From Zingiber officinale (taxonomy: Eukaryota > Streptophyta > Magnoliopsida > Zingiberales > Zingiberaceae): a stretch of DNA of 64,000 nucleotides. Below, one piece after another: positions 11,701 through 22,906 of this stretch. The stretch covers positions 49,384,722 through 49,448,721 of the forward strand of contig NC_056000.1 of assembly GCF_018446385.1 (NCBI RefSeq). The letters run 5' to 3'. Position 1 is the first letter of the stretch; every line of letters starts with the position of its first letter. A program made the position numbers and the translations under genes. Under the pieces are notes generated by a model that made no database searches, was not told the DNA's origin, and saw nothing but the letters and a program-made list of their open reading frames with translations.

Positions 11701-12761
11701 TTTTATCTTATGGTTTTGAAATGATCAATGAGGATCATTGTGTTTTCCTGAAACAGGAAAAAGGAAAGTATGTCATTTTATCATTATATGTTGATGATAT
11801 GCTGATAGCTGGAAATGACATAGGATATGTGAATGAAGTCAAGAAGTGGCTGTCATCACAATTTGATACAACAGATATGGGAGAAGCTGAATACATCTTA
11901 GGGGTGAAGATCATAAGAGATCGTCCTAAAAGACTTTTGGGGCTGTCACAAGAGTCTTATATAAATAAGATGTTACATCATTTCAGCATGTCTAATTGCA
12001 ACATAGAACATACACCTATTGTGAAAGGTACTGTGTTGAGCAAGAGTATGTGTCCTAAAACTCCAGAGGAAATAGCTGAGATGAATAAAAAACCATATGC
12101 CAGTGCTATTGGTAGTTTGATGTACACTATGTTGTGTACACGTCCCGATATCAGCTATGTTGTGGGCTTGGTCAGTCGCTTCCAGTTAAACCCAGGACCG
12201 AGACACTGGAAGGCAGTAAAAAGGATATTCAGATATCTGAAGGCGACAACAAATTATTGTCTCTGTTTTCAAGGATCAGATATGAGTCTGAAAGGTTATT
12301 CAGATGCAGATTGGGCTGGAGACCTGGATGATAGAAAATCCACATCAGGCTATGCATTCTTGCTGAATGGTGGCGCCATCTCCTGGAATAGCAAGAAACA
12401 AGCTTTTGTAGCTTTGTCGACTATGGAAGCTGAATATGTGGCATGTTCAGCAGCTGTGCAAGAAGCAGTCTGGTTGAGAAGGTTTCTGAAGCATCTGAAA
12501 ATTGCTAAGGATAGTGGGAGTCCAGTAACTGTCTACTGTGACAGTCAAGCTGCAATAGCTTTTTCCAAGGATCCCAAATATCATAGCAAAGACAAGCATA
12601 TAAAAATTAAATATAATTTTGTAAGGGATATTGTGGCTAAAAGAAAAGTCATTCTTGAGTATGTCCCTACACGTGCTATGCTTGCAGATCCTTTTACTAA
12701 GCCAATGACTAAAGAGTCATTTAAAGAACATGTAAAGTCTTTGGGACTTCGTAGAATGTAA
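8760..12761 (+). mobile_element. gag-pol coding region of the Copia element (fossil, few breaks)
   Basis: Parts in order: gag core about 8.76-9.36 kb; a lysine-rich stretch and CCHC zinc knuckle (CFNCGKKGHFARECTEPKK) about 9.42-9.60 kb; aspartic protease around WIIDSGATNHVA near 9.68 kb; integrase about 10.1-10.9 kb with the zinc-binding start, HSDICGPM, and later parts up to [11 protein letters not shown]; reverse transcriptase about 11.3-11.9 kb ([34 protein letters not shown]); RNase H about 12.3-12.75 kb (DADWAGD, STMEAEY, KHIKIKYNFVRD). The region is mostly open but carries about four breaks. It is a recent, lightly damaged copy. Confidence 0.93.
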
Positions 12762-14013
12762 CAATATTGAAATAACAATCAGACTTTGTGTTATGATTGT
12801 GTCATTTGCCATAATTTATTCAGTGTATATGTTGTATTTGTTACATTCATGTAAGATCTCGGTGAGCATGTTGGCAGGTGGAGATTGGTCCACTCACATG
12901 GACAATCATCTCTGTTTGTTAAGTACAAATAGGGGTAAGACCGTTACTTATGAAACAGCTTACGTAGCTGAAATTATGAAATTAGAGACAGATTCATAAG
13001 TTGAGGTCGCCTTGATAATTGTGTCAAGATGAGATCATTTATGTGTAAATAATGATCGAAGTAAATGAACCCACCATTTACTAAACCTGTTGAAAGCCAG
13101 ATTAGAATTCATATGTTGAATTCAGGATTAGACGTTAGGTATGTCTAGATCGAAATCTGTACGATGTTAAATTTGAAGACAACATGCACTCTTTTTAGTA
13201 AAGAGAATAACATCGTAGCATGTGATTCATACCACATGTGCTATTGCGACAATAAAGGTAGTAGGAGAATGAATCCCTGTTTCTCTACTATGTGAGACCT
13301 TTGAGATTATATGTTAATCTCAATTTTTGCCTTAGTTACTTGAAGTTTTAATCAGTGTCTGCTACTTTAGCGTGTATCCTATGGCTATGGATGATTCGGT
13401 CTATGGAGCATAACTAGGAAAACGACTGATTAAAATGAATTGATTCTAGCTAAAAAGGAAGATTAAATATATTTACATCTTTTGTTGTTATTCACTGGTC
13501 GACCCATTTCTGTTATGTACGGAAATGATTGTGAATATTGGATATGGAACATGCTCATGACATAATGGTCATTATAAGGGATTAGAGATGTTCATATCGA
13601 TGTAAACGAAAATTATTTAATCTGGGTAAATAGCAAGACATGGATATCTTCAAGATAATGGCTGTGTGTCACTTGAAGATTGGATGGATTCTGGATAAAG
13701 GCTATGTGCCACCAGGAAAGTGGCTAAGTGTCATAAAGAGTGTGTCTCTAATTTATTTGAGTAGCTAAGTAAAGTGTAACAACTTTATTAGCATTGATTG
13801 CTCAAAGAGCGGCTAAGTCAAGGTGTAACAATCTTCTTAGCAACTATCGCTCAGTGTGCTTGCTGTCGCACGAACCATTTTCTCTAAGTATGGATTGGAT
13901 GTTCTCATATGGTCTATGTGACCAAACTCTCTAATAGTCTATGTGACTTATTAAGTCTTTGTGACTTACCTGAATGAGCTAGTCTTAGTGACTTACCTTG
14001 GACGAGTGGGAGA
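12762..14013 (+). other. Copia 3' untranslated region and polypurine tract
   Basis: About 1.25 kb between the end of RNase H and the 3' LTR, longer than in many Copia elements. No convincing protein frame is seen. Near 13600-13860 there are loosely repeated phrases ('ggctaagt...gtaacaa'). The purine-rich GAGTGGGAGA at 14004-14013 directly precedes the 3' LTR and is the likely polypurine tract. Confidence 0.7.
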
Positions 14014-14346
14014 TGTTGGAAATGGGGATAGTGGGGAACGTGGCCCATGTTCCCCACTACACATAATGGAAAAGTCCATTATGCCCCTAGTTTATTTCCC
14101 TATATAAAGGGGGTCCGTCCAAGGCTCAGGGTGCGTGAAATTGGGCGTTGGAGACGAGAGTAAGAGGAGAACATTCAAGGCGGCGGGATTTGGTTTGTGG
14201 AATTGCGGAGGGCTTTCCGATCTTGTGATCGCTCTTCCGACAGTGAGTTTTCGCCACTGCCGACTGCGGATCTGCGGGAGATCGCTGTAAGTTTTTATCG
14301 CATTTAATTAATTCGTCTATCATGCATTTAGAACATATAATCTACA
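14014..14346 (+). repeat. 3' LTR of the Copia element
   Basis: 333 bp, offset 7842 bp from the 5' LTR. It matches it throughout by eye and has the same TATA box and paired U3 inverted repeats. Confidence 0.95.
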
Positions 14347-14351
14347 GTTCA
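14347..14351. repeat. 5-bp target-site duplication, right (GTTCA)
   Basis: Matches GTTCA at 6167-6171 and fixes the element boundaries. Confidence 0.9.
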
Positions 14352-14589
14352 TTCCTCCACGACCTAGGTTTACCTCCCCCCATGATTTTCCTCTTGTCAA
14401 GCATCAAGTCATCTTGAGCTGCTTGGACTTGATAGTCACTTGGTAGACTACTCATCCCTTGCTAATCATCTGGTCAACTTTGGCCTGACTAGACTTCTCA
14501 CTTAACTAGGTCAACCGTGATTAAATTTCATTAAACATATTTATTGAATATTAAAACCCTAGAGGTTGATTGTACTAACACTTGAAACA
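14352..14589 (-). mobile_element. Older LTR-like repeat, second half
   Basis: Continuation of the block ending at 6171, with the same 'cctaggtttacctccccc' and 'ttggacttgatagtcactt' style. It ends near 14589 at 'cacttgaaaca', which reads TGTTTCAAGTG on the minus strand, a plausible LTR start. No partner LTR was identified. Confidence 0.35.
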
Positions 14590-15740
14590 TGTCCCCTAAA
14601 AGCATCCGCCTTCTAATTATTGTCGATGATTGGGTTACCACTAATAGTAACAAAAGATCTCGTTAAGATCACGTCTTCAACTTTTTTCCAGGTTGGTCGT
14701 TTTCTCCTACCCTCAACGACTAAATCTGCCTTTTCCAAATTTACAAGGTCAATTGGGGATTCACTTTCGTATAGTGAGTCTTCTGAACATAAATCAGAGG
14801 TGCTAGTTCTTTTCCCAACGAAGATGTAGAGGGCATACCAGTTTCTTGTGGATTGGAAAATCCAGAAAAAGAAGATGGCATGAAATATGAATTTCTCATA
14901 TTTTGTCAACATTCAGATGTAGGTGTTTGATATGGAGCTCATGGTGCGTTATTTGGATGATTCAAATAATTTTTAAAATCTTAGAAATTTTGACTATATC
15001 ATGGAATAAATGGACAATTTGAAAATTGAGATAGAAATTAAGTGATAAAAGTAAATTGAGAATATTGATAATTTAATAGAATTTATGAATTTTGAGAAAA
15101 AAAATATTTTCTTTCGGTACGTTTTGAGAATTCATAAAATTTCTAAAAAAAATCCTCTTTTTTAATCCATTTTTAATAAAAAATAACAATATAAAAATAA
15201 AAATTAAAAATAAATTTGAGATGAATAAGGATAGTAGTGAATGGATTCTAGGAGTGATTTATGAGGTAGAATAATGTATTTAAATGAATAAAATAATTTA
15301 TAGAAATAGATGAATATTTACAGAAGAATTTTTGAAAATTTATTTAAATCATCGTGTTAGAAATTTCTCATTTTAATTTTTTTTCTTATAAAATCGGCTC
15401 ATTAATTACGTTCAATTCTTTGAATGTTGGTTTATGTACCTCTGTTATAACATCCAATAAATCTCACTTGGATCATATTATATCTAAAAAAATTCAAATT
15501 ACTTTCATCTGTGCTTTTTTAATTATCTCAGTAGTCTATGAAATTTTTTTTTATGGAATCAAATTAATCGGATCATTGGATATTTGAATTATAAAAAAAA
15601 TAAAATACTAAAACATACATACATGTGTTTGGCACGTGGCAGCATTAAATACATTTTGCTAAAAAAAAAAACTCTTTTATGATATTTCTCCATCGAAATC
15701 GCGACAGATTCTGGCAAAAAAAAAAAAAAAAAAAGTCATC
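14590..15740. other. AT-rich intergenic region upstream of the calmodulin-like gene
   Basis: Mostly A/T-rich with poly-A tracts near 15660 and 15717-15734. Short frames at 14613-14912 and 15354-15587 have no recognisable domain. No confident promoter element could be named; 'ccatatttaac' near 15742 is a weak TATA-like candidate for the downstream gene. Confidence 0.5.
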
Positions 15741-15890
15741 TTCCATATTTAACTCAGTTTACAGCAGCTTTAGGCTTTCACTACCGCAATCAATGCGGCG
15801 GCGAACAACTCTTCTATAGATCAGAATTTGTGGCGACCAGGCAAAGAGGGCTTTCTGCTGCTCAAGCGCCTCGTTGCTCTTGCTTCCCTC

Positions 15891-16442
15891 ATGGAGAAAC
15901 CCCAGCTGTCGCCGTCGTCGTCTCCATCGCCCTCCCGCTCGCCGTCCGTCGGCTTGCGCCGGATGGACGAGCTGGAGAAGGTCTTCGCCCGCTTCGACGC
16001 CGACGGTGACGGCCGGATCTCCGCCTCGGAGCTCGCCGCCGTCCTTCGCGCCCTCGGCTCCGATCCCTCCCCCGAGGAGATCCGTAGCATGATTGCTGAG
16101 ATGGACGCGGACCGTGATGGGTTCGTCGATTTCCAGGAGTTCGCTGCCTTCCACCTCGACGTCTCCCGCGGCTCCGCGGAGGCGGAACTCAGGGACGCCT
16201 TCCGGATGTACGATCTCGACAATGACGGGCGTATCTCTGTGGAGGAACTCCACCGCGTCTTGAGGAGCCTGGGAGAGAAGTGCTCAGTGGCGGACTGCAC
16301 GCGGATGATCCGATCCGTCGACTCGGACGGCGACGGAAGCGTCAACTTCGAGGAGTTTAGAAAGATGATGGGCGGCGGCGGTCGCTGCGATGGAGAGGGA
16401 AAGCCCACTCGAGCACAAGGCGATGGGTTGACCAAAGATTAG
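15891..16442 (+). CDS. Calmodulin-like calcium sensor (CML), four EF-hands
   Basis: This encodes a 183-residue calcium-binding sensor of the plant calmodulin-like family. A Ser/Pro-rich tail (residues about 5-20) precedes four canonical EF-hand loops at D36-E47, D72-E83, D108-E119 and D144-E155. Each has Asp at position 1, Gly at 6 and Glu at 12, so all four should bind Ca2+. A Gly-rich, charged C-terminal tail follows residue 160. The frame is open from 15828, but the first ATG is at 15891, after which the family-like sequence begins, so I start there. The coding part is a single GC-rich exon, unlike its AT-rich surroundings, which is common for monocot genes. The CML family acts by binding target proteins when Ca2+ rises; the target here is unknown. 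There is no N-terminal myristoylation or C-terminal prenylation motif. Confidence 0.9.
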   Translation: MEKPQLSPSSSPSPSRSPSVGLRRMDELEKVFARFDADGDGRISASELAAVLRALGSDPSPEEIRSMIAEMDADRDGFVDFQEFAAFHLDVSRGSAEAELRDAFRMYDLDNDGRISVEELHRVLRSLGEKCSVADCTRMIRSVDSDGDGSVNFEEFRKMMGGGGRCDGEGKPTRAQGDGLTKD

Positions 16443-16511
16443 GTAACAGATCTCCGATAACATTGCTATAACTTCTATGCGAGAACTAAGCTTCTTTTAT
16501 TGCTGTTTCAG
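16443..16511 (+). other. Possible short 3'-UTR intron of the CML gene
   Basis: The TAG stop at 16440-16442 is followed immediately by GTAACA. Sixty-nine bases later comes the pyrimidine-rich TTATTGCTGTTTCAG. This matches GT-AG intron rules and would place the stop codon exactly at an exon end. No transcript evidence; the length is near the lower limit for plant introns. Confidence 0.3.
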
Positions 16512-19200
16512 AAACATGACTAATTGCGCTAATCCATTTGAAATTTTTAAGGTTTCCTCCGTGAATGTTAGATATTGTTCTCTATCTGAACCTGAACTTC
16601 AAGTGTTTGTTAGATTGTTTGACAATGGATTCCCTTCAGTTTCCTTTTCACCTCTGAAAATGTGTTTGTTAAAATTCTAGTTTCCTGTGATCATTCCTTC
16701 GTGGAAGCCGATCTGAAGATGTTATTCAGTTTTCCCTTTTTTCCTTGTATCGAAACATAAATATGTTATATGACATTGAAATTGTAGCTTTAGTTAGACA
16801 ACGAGGTATATATTGAAATCCCAAAACCCTGATCGTGTGAAATTGGGAATGTAGATTGATAGAAATGATCAAAAGGGAATATATTTAATCCATAGTTCAT
16901 CAAAAAATCTACTACTCCCAGACTGCATCATTGAAAAACTAATACACTTATCTCCTTTTATTCTATCTTTCTTGGAGTTCCCTCTCATGACTGTTTGTGC
17001 TAGACGGAGTATATGAAGAAGAACTCCTATAGAAGCCTCTCAAATATTCACAAATGGTTATCCAGGAGCTTCTCAATCTCAACTGATGCAAGTTCCAGCT
17101 ACCATCTGCTCAACACTGCTTCATGGTCCTTATCACTCATGAAATACGCATAAATTTATTAGCGAACAATCAGCCACCAAATTAAAGTTAGAAAAGGATA
17201 CTAATCCTAATTTTTAGCGATGATCACCAGTTGAGAACTACTCTGAGTGATTAGGCTTTTCTTAGGGGTCCACCTACTAATCGATTTCCTCCCCAACCAC
17301 AATTCGATGCGACTAGATTTTTTTTTTTATCATATTGGGCCCCATCCACCATGAATATAGAATTCACAATGCATTGACTATTAAGTGAAATTGAAAGGGA
17401 CTTGACATGATTCCAACCATGAACCAGAGTACTGAATAAAGGATTACCTATTTAAGCCCACGAGGGTTGAATGCGATTTCACACGTGAAATGATATGACT
17501 GGTGGTGGGCGGTGGGGTTCGTGCTGGTGGTGGTGGTGCTGCTGCTGCATGAAATAAGAAATTAGAAGGAATTGATTTAACCATAGGAAAAGAAAAGGAA
17601 CTGATCTAACAGAAAATAACAAATTGAATCTAATTATTAATCAACAAAAAATGTAACCAAATATAATTAGTTTGTAAGCAGCTCTATAAAAAAGAGGGAA
17701 ACCACCTAGATTGTATCATCGGATTAATAAAGTTTTCTCCTTTAGTTCTCTCTTAGTGTTTCCTTTCTTTTGTCATTGCTTCCCACTGTTTGTTGTTAAT
17801 TCCCACCTTTGTTGTTTTTTGATTGCCTTCTCTTTGCTACTGAAAATGCCTACTGCCAAATGTCGACTTCCCTTGCCTATCTCTCCCATGTCGGCCCTCG
17901 AGGTGAAATTGAACGCACCTGCACCCCTCTGATCCAAACTGAATAGCCTGTGGAATCAATCCTATGCACACACCCATAACTAACATAGATCAACTAGACT
18001 AAGGGTCTGTTTGTTTGGAAGAATAAGGTGTATGATGGATATATGGGTTGACCACTGAACCCATATCAGCCATTCGGTTGTTTGATTGGAACTTGGAAGG
18101 ATGAACTGATGAGAAATGATAAGTGGAAGGTAAAATATTCCAATTTATCCTTGTTTTTGGTTCATCCAGATCTGGTGAAGGAAGGATGGATGCTCTTAAT
18201 TTTATTACTTCCCTTTTATCCCTCATATAATTTCTGCATCCTATATAAAACCTTTCTCCCAGCCTCCTGGCCTGACTGACATAGCAGAGACTCATATTGA
18301 TCAATGCTCCAGTCTCCTAACCTCTCACTGTAGTATTGATTAGTTAGACTTTATTCTACCTTGTTTACTGCATCATTATTTTTTAAAATTTATAATCTTT
18401 TAGGTGAATTAACTTTCAAATTATTTTCAAGACTGAGGAAGCATGATATATGATAAGGGATAATCAAATTATTAGATTGTGGTATAAGCATGCCATAGTA
18501 CATGGACACATCATTGATCTAAATCAATGAGCACAAAACAAATGCTCGATAGGAATTGTCAAATAGACTAATTAGTAGACCGGAAGATTGCCATGGTCTT
18601 TTTTAAATGAGTTTAATTTTTGCTTATCTTTGTTCATTATTGAGAAGCTACCAACCTCATCTTTATACAATCTGGAGTATAACTTATGCACGCCAACCTT
18701 TAGAATCTTCGTCCCTACTAAGATTCAAACATTAATCCTCTGATTTATTTTCTTAAGTACTTTACCACTACACCACACTTATAAGAGCCTCATCTGATTC
18801 TTGTTAAGCGTCACTATTAGATAATTGTTCCTTTTCTTTTACGAGTCAATAGAGGCTATAAATTCTCACTTTCATGAAGTTCTAAAGGCTATTACTATTA
18901 TGCATTGTTAGCTTTTTAAAACAGTCTGCTGAGGCAAAAGTGCCACCAGAGATTCACACTATTAGCAGGTTCTAATTATGGTTTTAAGGTAAATTATTTT
19001 TTCATAGTGAGACATTATATGTATTTATATCTAGATGCCTAGTAATTTTTTTAAAAAATTAAATAAGTTGTAGAGTTAGGGGACCAAATAAGGTTAACCA
19101 AGCTTTAGAGGGACGAATGCTCGGCCCAACATTCTTGGAACATGCTAGTTTGATTTGAGCTTGACATACATTCTTGTAGGTAGGGAAACAACCTTATATT
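16512..19200. other. Intergenic region; simple repeats only
   Basis: No gene is supported. Frames at 16477-16680, 17711-17932 and 17999-18304 lack recognisable motifs. A (GGT/GCT)-rich microsatellite lies at 17499-17548. The phrase 'gggtctgtttgtttgg' at 18003 resembles MITE or PIF/Harbinger termini, but no inverted partner was found. Confidence 0.45.
17499..17548. repeat. GGT/GCT trinucleotide microsatellite
   Basis: The stretch 'ctggtggtgggcggtgggg' continues as GGT repeats and ends in GCT repeats ('gctgctgctgc'). Confidence 0.8.
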
Positions 19201-20900
19201 TTAGTATATGCAAGAATCCCTAGGAAGAGGAGATAAATTGGTAATGTTTAATGTAATTTTTCAAGATCTAAATTTCAAAACATTTGAATTGTTTTGTCAA
19301 TGTTCTTATGTCTTCCCTTATATATTTCCTTCAGCACTAGCAAGTCTTTTTCTAGGTGGAGGCATCTCTAAGTATGACATACAGAATGACTTCCTATGTA
19401 GTACTTTGTTGATCAGTGTACTTGACAAACCAAACATGGAGCACCTTGTGGTAGTTTATGTTCTCGTTCACCTAGAATTGACTCTTCTTAACTTTGGCCA
19501 CTTAAGCCCCAATGTTTCGATCTCGGAATTCTCCTATAAGTACTTTCTTTGGATTCTCTCCGACAATCATTGTAGCTATCTTTCATAGCGCATGGACTTT
19601 CATGTTTTTTGGACCTCATGATTTACTTTTTGCTGGAATGTTGGATAGGTTCTTCCAAAGCTTGGACCTTTTCCAAGTAGACAACTATTGTGTCCTCCTT
19701 AGTATCAAATTCTCTAGCACTTGATTCACCATCGATTATGAGTCTCTGAAGACTAGAATTATCTTACACTTTCTCACTGCTAAGGATACCCTCTTAGATC
19801 TAAGTTTAGGATTCATCCTCTTTCTTAGTAACTTCCAAATGAAATCTTAGAGTTTAGCATCCCCCATCTTCGTCGTCAAAGAATTGTCCATATACATAAC
19901 CCAAGTCTGTCATTACTTGAACTCCTTCAAGGGCTTAGTCATTTTAGCACTGAAATAAGCTAGTATCTGCCACTTGGTGGTAGGCTTTCTTTGGAACAGC
20001 AGATTGAACTCACTTAGCTCAATGGCCAAGCATATCTGCCCTGCAACTGGGCAAGCATTTGTCCTTTAGTGGTAGACTTAGCTCAATGCCCAACACATCC
20101 TCTTTTTTTTTTTTTTGCCACATCATGTTTAAGTAATATATGCTGAAGGGAAAAGCTTGAGAGTACTTTGGGTGCACCACTCTGAAAATATCCTCTAAGC
20201 TTCAAAGGATGCCACATCGACCAATTTTCTTAGGATACTTGGTGACATCCATTTGTCTTTTTTCATAGAGATTGATAGGGCACATATTGTGCCCAGCAAG
20301 TGATTGATAAAAGGTGTGTATAGGTATGTTTTCTCAAAGGATGCCACAAAGTCTTCCTTTGTGAAGGTAGGAAATACAAGTGCGTCTCGAACCATATCAA
20401 AGGCTGGAAGAGACGCTTTTCTATGTCACGTATCCAAAGTACCTAATTCTAACCATGTGGGGAGGGAAGCGAAGTCCCTAGGCTAAGACATTGAAGAGTT
20501 GACATTTTTTTGTAATATATGACCATAGAAGTCTTCATCAGAGTGGGGCCCTAAGAACCCATAGCTTTGTTCAATAGTGTATTTGTTGACACCTATTTGA
20601 TGTGCTAATTTTCTTCTATGCAAATATGAACTTGTCGAGGTTCTTCGTCAATGGCTTTTGAAAGAAGAATTGGGCACCCCCATTCCAAAGTGATCGAGTC
20701 AGGAGTCAAAGATGGTTGGACTCCTCAAGATTCTGAGCACCAATTCTCCTACCTCTACTACTCGAGGTTCTAAAGAGTTCTAATTGGCTTTAAACCCCAT
20801 CATGTAGATTGTACCCATTGACTTCTTAGAGTGCCAAAAGGGTCAAAGTTCTTTGTCTTGGAGTTAGTCTTCAGGCCCGTGCCAAAAGGTTCAAAGAAGG
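19201..20900 (-). other. Degraded coding-like relic, family not recognised
   Basis: The minus strand shows discontinuous protein-like stretches, for example FPTFTKEDFVASFEKTYLYT around 20300-20390 and GPHSDEDFYGHIL around 20510-20550. They look like an old, broken coding region, perhaps from a transposable element or pseudogene. I do not recognise the family and call no gene. Confidence 0.3.
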
Positions 20901-21600
20901 ATGCCTCTCGTCCCAAAGATGTGGAATTTGCCAAGTTGTGTCACTTCTACTCCAATTCTATTTTTTCTTTGTGTTTTACGAAAGTACTACATTCTAGTAC
21001 CCTTGTCAAAGCACTAAGGTCTCAACGGAGTATAAAAGGCAATGAGATTAAGAACTCAAAGTTATATCAAAAATACCTCCTCATTTTCAAAATATTTTTG
21101 TATTTTTCATGTGTATTTTTGCACCTACATTCTCAACATTGTTAGGCTAATTAGTTTGGAAAGGTACCATTGTATTTTCCAATTTTATTTGTTTGATTGC
21201 ATGTATATGCACATATTTTTCTAAGTCAATATAATGACATGTGCTATTTTCTTTTTAAAAATAGTTTTAACTTTAACTAGTACTATAGTTTTAATATGGA
21301 GTTATAATTTTTGTACTGTTAAAACTTTTTGATGAATTCCAAATAATTATTTTTAAAATTATCAAATTTAAATAAAATGTAGAATTTTCAATATTGTTTT
21401 GATAGATAAATTTTCAAAAATGAAATAAGATTCATAATTAATAAGTGAATTTACTAAATATCTTTACATCATAGTATCAAGAAATCCAAATCTACTTTGT
21501 TCATAGTAAGAATTCCAAATTTAGAATGTAAAATAAATTTAAATTGAATTTTATAATTCTTTTATGCTCGATAGTGCTTTATGAATTAATTCAAGAATTC
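20901..21600. other. AT-rich intergenic region
   Basis: No gene, long repeat or terminal structure recognised. Short plus-strand frames at 20831-21145 are AT-rich and without motifs. Confidence 0.4.
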
Positions 21601-21609
21601 TATCAATAA

Positions 21610-22906
21610 ATATTATTTGTCCTCGAACACAACTATTAGAATACTTCGAAGATGAGGGGGATGAATAGCTTCTCACATTTCATCGATGATAATATTATTG
21701 TGGATAAAACTCAACACAAAAGTTCCCCAATACTAACAAAAGGATTTATTTGGTATTCATCTCAAGAAGAGGTGATTAATTCAAGGATCCGATCCTCACT
21801 CACACATCCACTAAGAATACACTTATTCTTGAAAACACTTTAGAGGTGGAAAAACCTCATACAAAACTCTCAATATAACAAGAGAAAGAAAGAGACAAAT
21901 ACAAAGAAAATTTTATAAGATTTATACAAATGAAACCCTAACTACCTTGTTCTTCTTATTTGGAAATATCTTTTGATCTTGAAAGTGTAACAACACTTAT
22001 CTCTAAGAAGCTTTAAGAACTGACGAGCTCAGTGAAGAAAGTGGAGAAAAAAACCTGTGAGCAATCTTTCGGAACAGTACACGAGAAATCCTTTTATCGG
22101 GCACACAACAGCTAGTTTTCCAATTGTAATCGATTACTCCAATCGATTTGTGCATGCTTGATCGACTAGCCTAATTGACTAGGCATGCTTTTGTTCACGC
22201 GAGAACAACTCATAAGTAATTAAGCTTCCCTGCTTAATCACTTACCAAACTCTATGTGCATTCGCGAAATCTAGGCTTAATCGATTGGCATAATTGATTA
22301 AGCATTCGTAATTGATTGACCTAATCGATAAGTCGATTACCAAGTCCTAACTTCCAAATCTAAGTCTAGGGATCCTTTACCCAATATCCGATGATCGGTT
22401 GGGACTTCTCATTGCCTAGCATCCGGTCAACGTTGATCTACTTAAACTTCCAATCACCAAGTGTCTAGTTAACCTTTACCCGCCTAGATTTCCACTGCGT
22501 GGCTTCACTCTTTAGGACTTCCTCATTGCCTAGTTTCACTCACTAATGCTTTTCACTTGGCTTCACTCATCAGGATTTTCCTTCTTTTTAACTTTACTCA
22601 CTAGAGTTTTCCACACCAAGTGTCCGGTCAATACTGACCCACCTGGATTTTCTTCTTCTAACAACCTTCCCATTGGACTTGCCCTTGCCTAACTTCAGTG
22701 AGGATTTTCCAATCAAGTGTCCAGTCAACCTTGACCTACTTGACTCTTCTTCTCATCAAACTGGTCAATTCTAGACCATTGGAGAATTGCACCAACAATC
22801 TTTCCAATCGAATAATTACAACTACAATCTACATATATTGTCAAACATCAAAACTCAAACTTAGTCAAATTGGCCAACTTTGACATACGAAAATTCCACC
22901 AACAAT
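21610..22906 (-). mobile_element. LTR-like fossil, probably Copia (Sirevirus-like), minus-oriented
   Basis: The block carries 'gaagatgaggggg' near 21648, alternating 'aatcgatta.tc..tcgatt' patches (22120-22340), and repeated 'ggcttcactca..aggacttt' units (22500-22640) that also occur at 6036-6163. The phrase 'caccaaca' occurs near 22790 and at about 22902, which would read TGTTGGTG, an LTR-like start, on the minus strand. No internal coding domain adjoins it, so it may be a solo LTR. Old; the boundaries are approximate. Confidence 0.4.

Larger units (their letters stand above)
6172..14346 (+). mobile_element. Ty1/Copia LTR retrotransposon, 8.2 kb, very young
   Basis: The element has two 333-bp LTRs (TGTTGG...TCTACA) that look identical by eye, a 5-bp GTTCA target duplication, and an initiator-Met-tRNA-type primer-binding site (TGGTATCAGAGC) right after the 5' LTR. 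A purine-rich tract precedes the 3' LTR. Parts in order: long leader, extra membrane-anchored ORF, gag with CCHC zinc knuckle, protease (DSGA), integrase, reverse transcriptase (YVDD) and RNase H. Integrase before RT is the Copia order. Identical LTRs imply a very recent insertion. The coding region is nearly whole but has a few breaks (about four), so it is probably not autonomous. Lineage within Copia was not assigned. Confidence 0.95.

Noticed and set aside
15828-15890. N-terminal extension of the CML frame from 15828
   Set aside because: The frame is open there, but it begins with TTG rather than ATG, and the first ATG is at 15891 where family-like sequence starts.
15759-16435. Long minus-strand frames opposite the CML gene
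   Set aside because: They are GC-rich shadows of the coding strand with no domain of their own.
18001-18304. Possible MITE starting 'gggtctgtttgtttgg'
   Set aside because: No inverted partner or target duplication could be found downstream.
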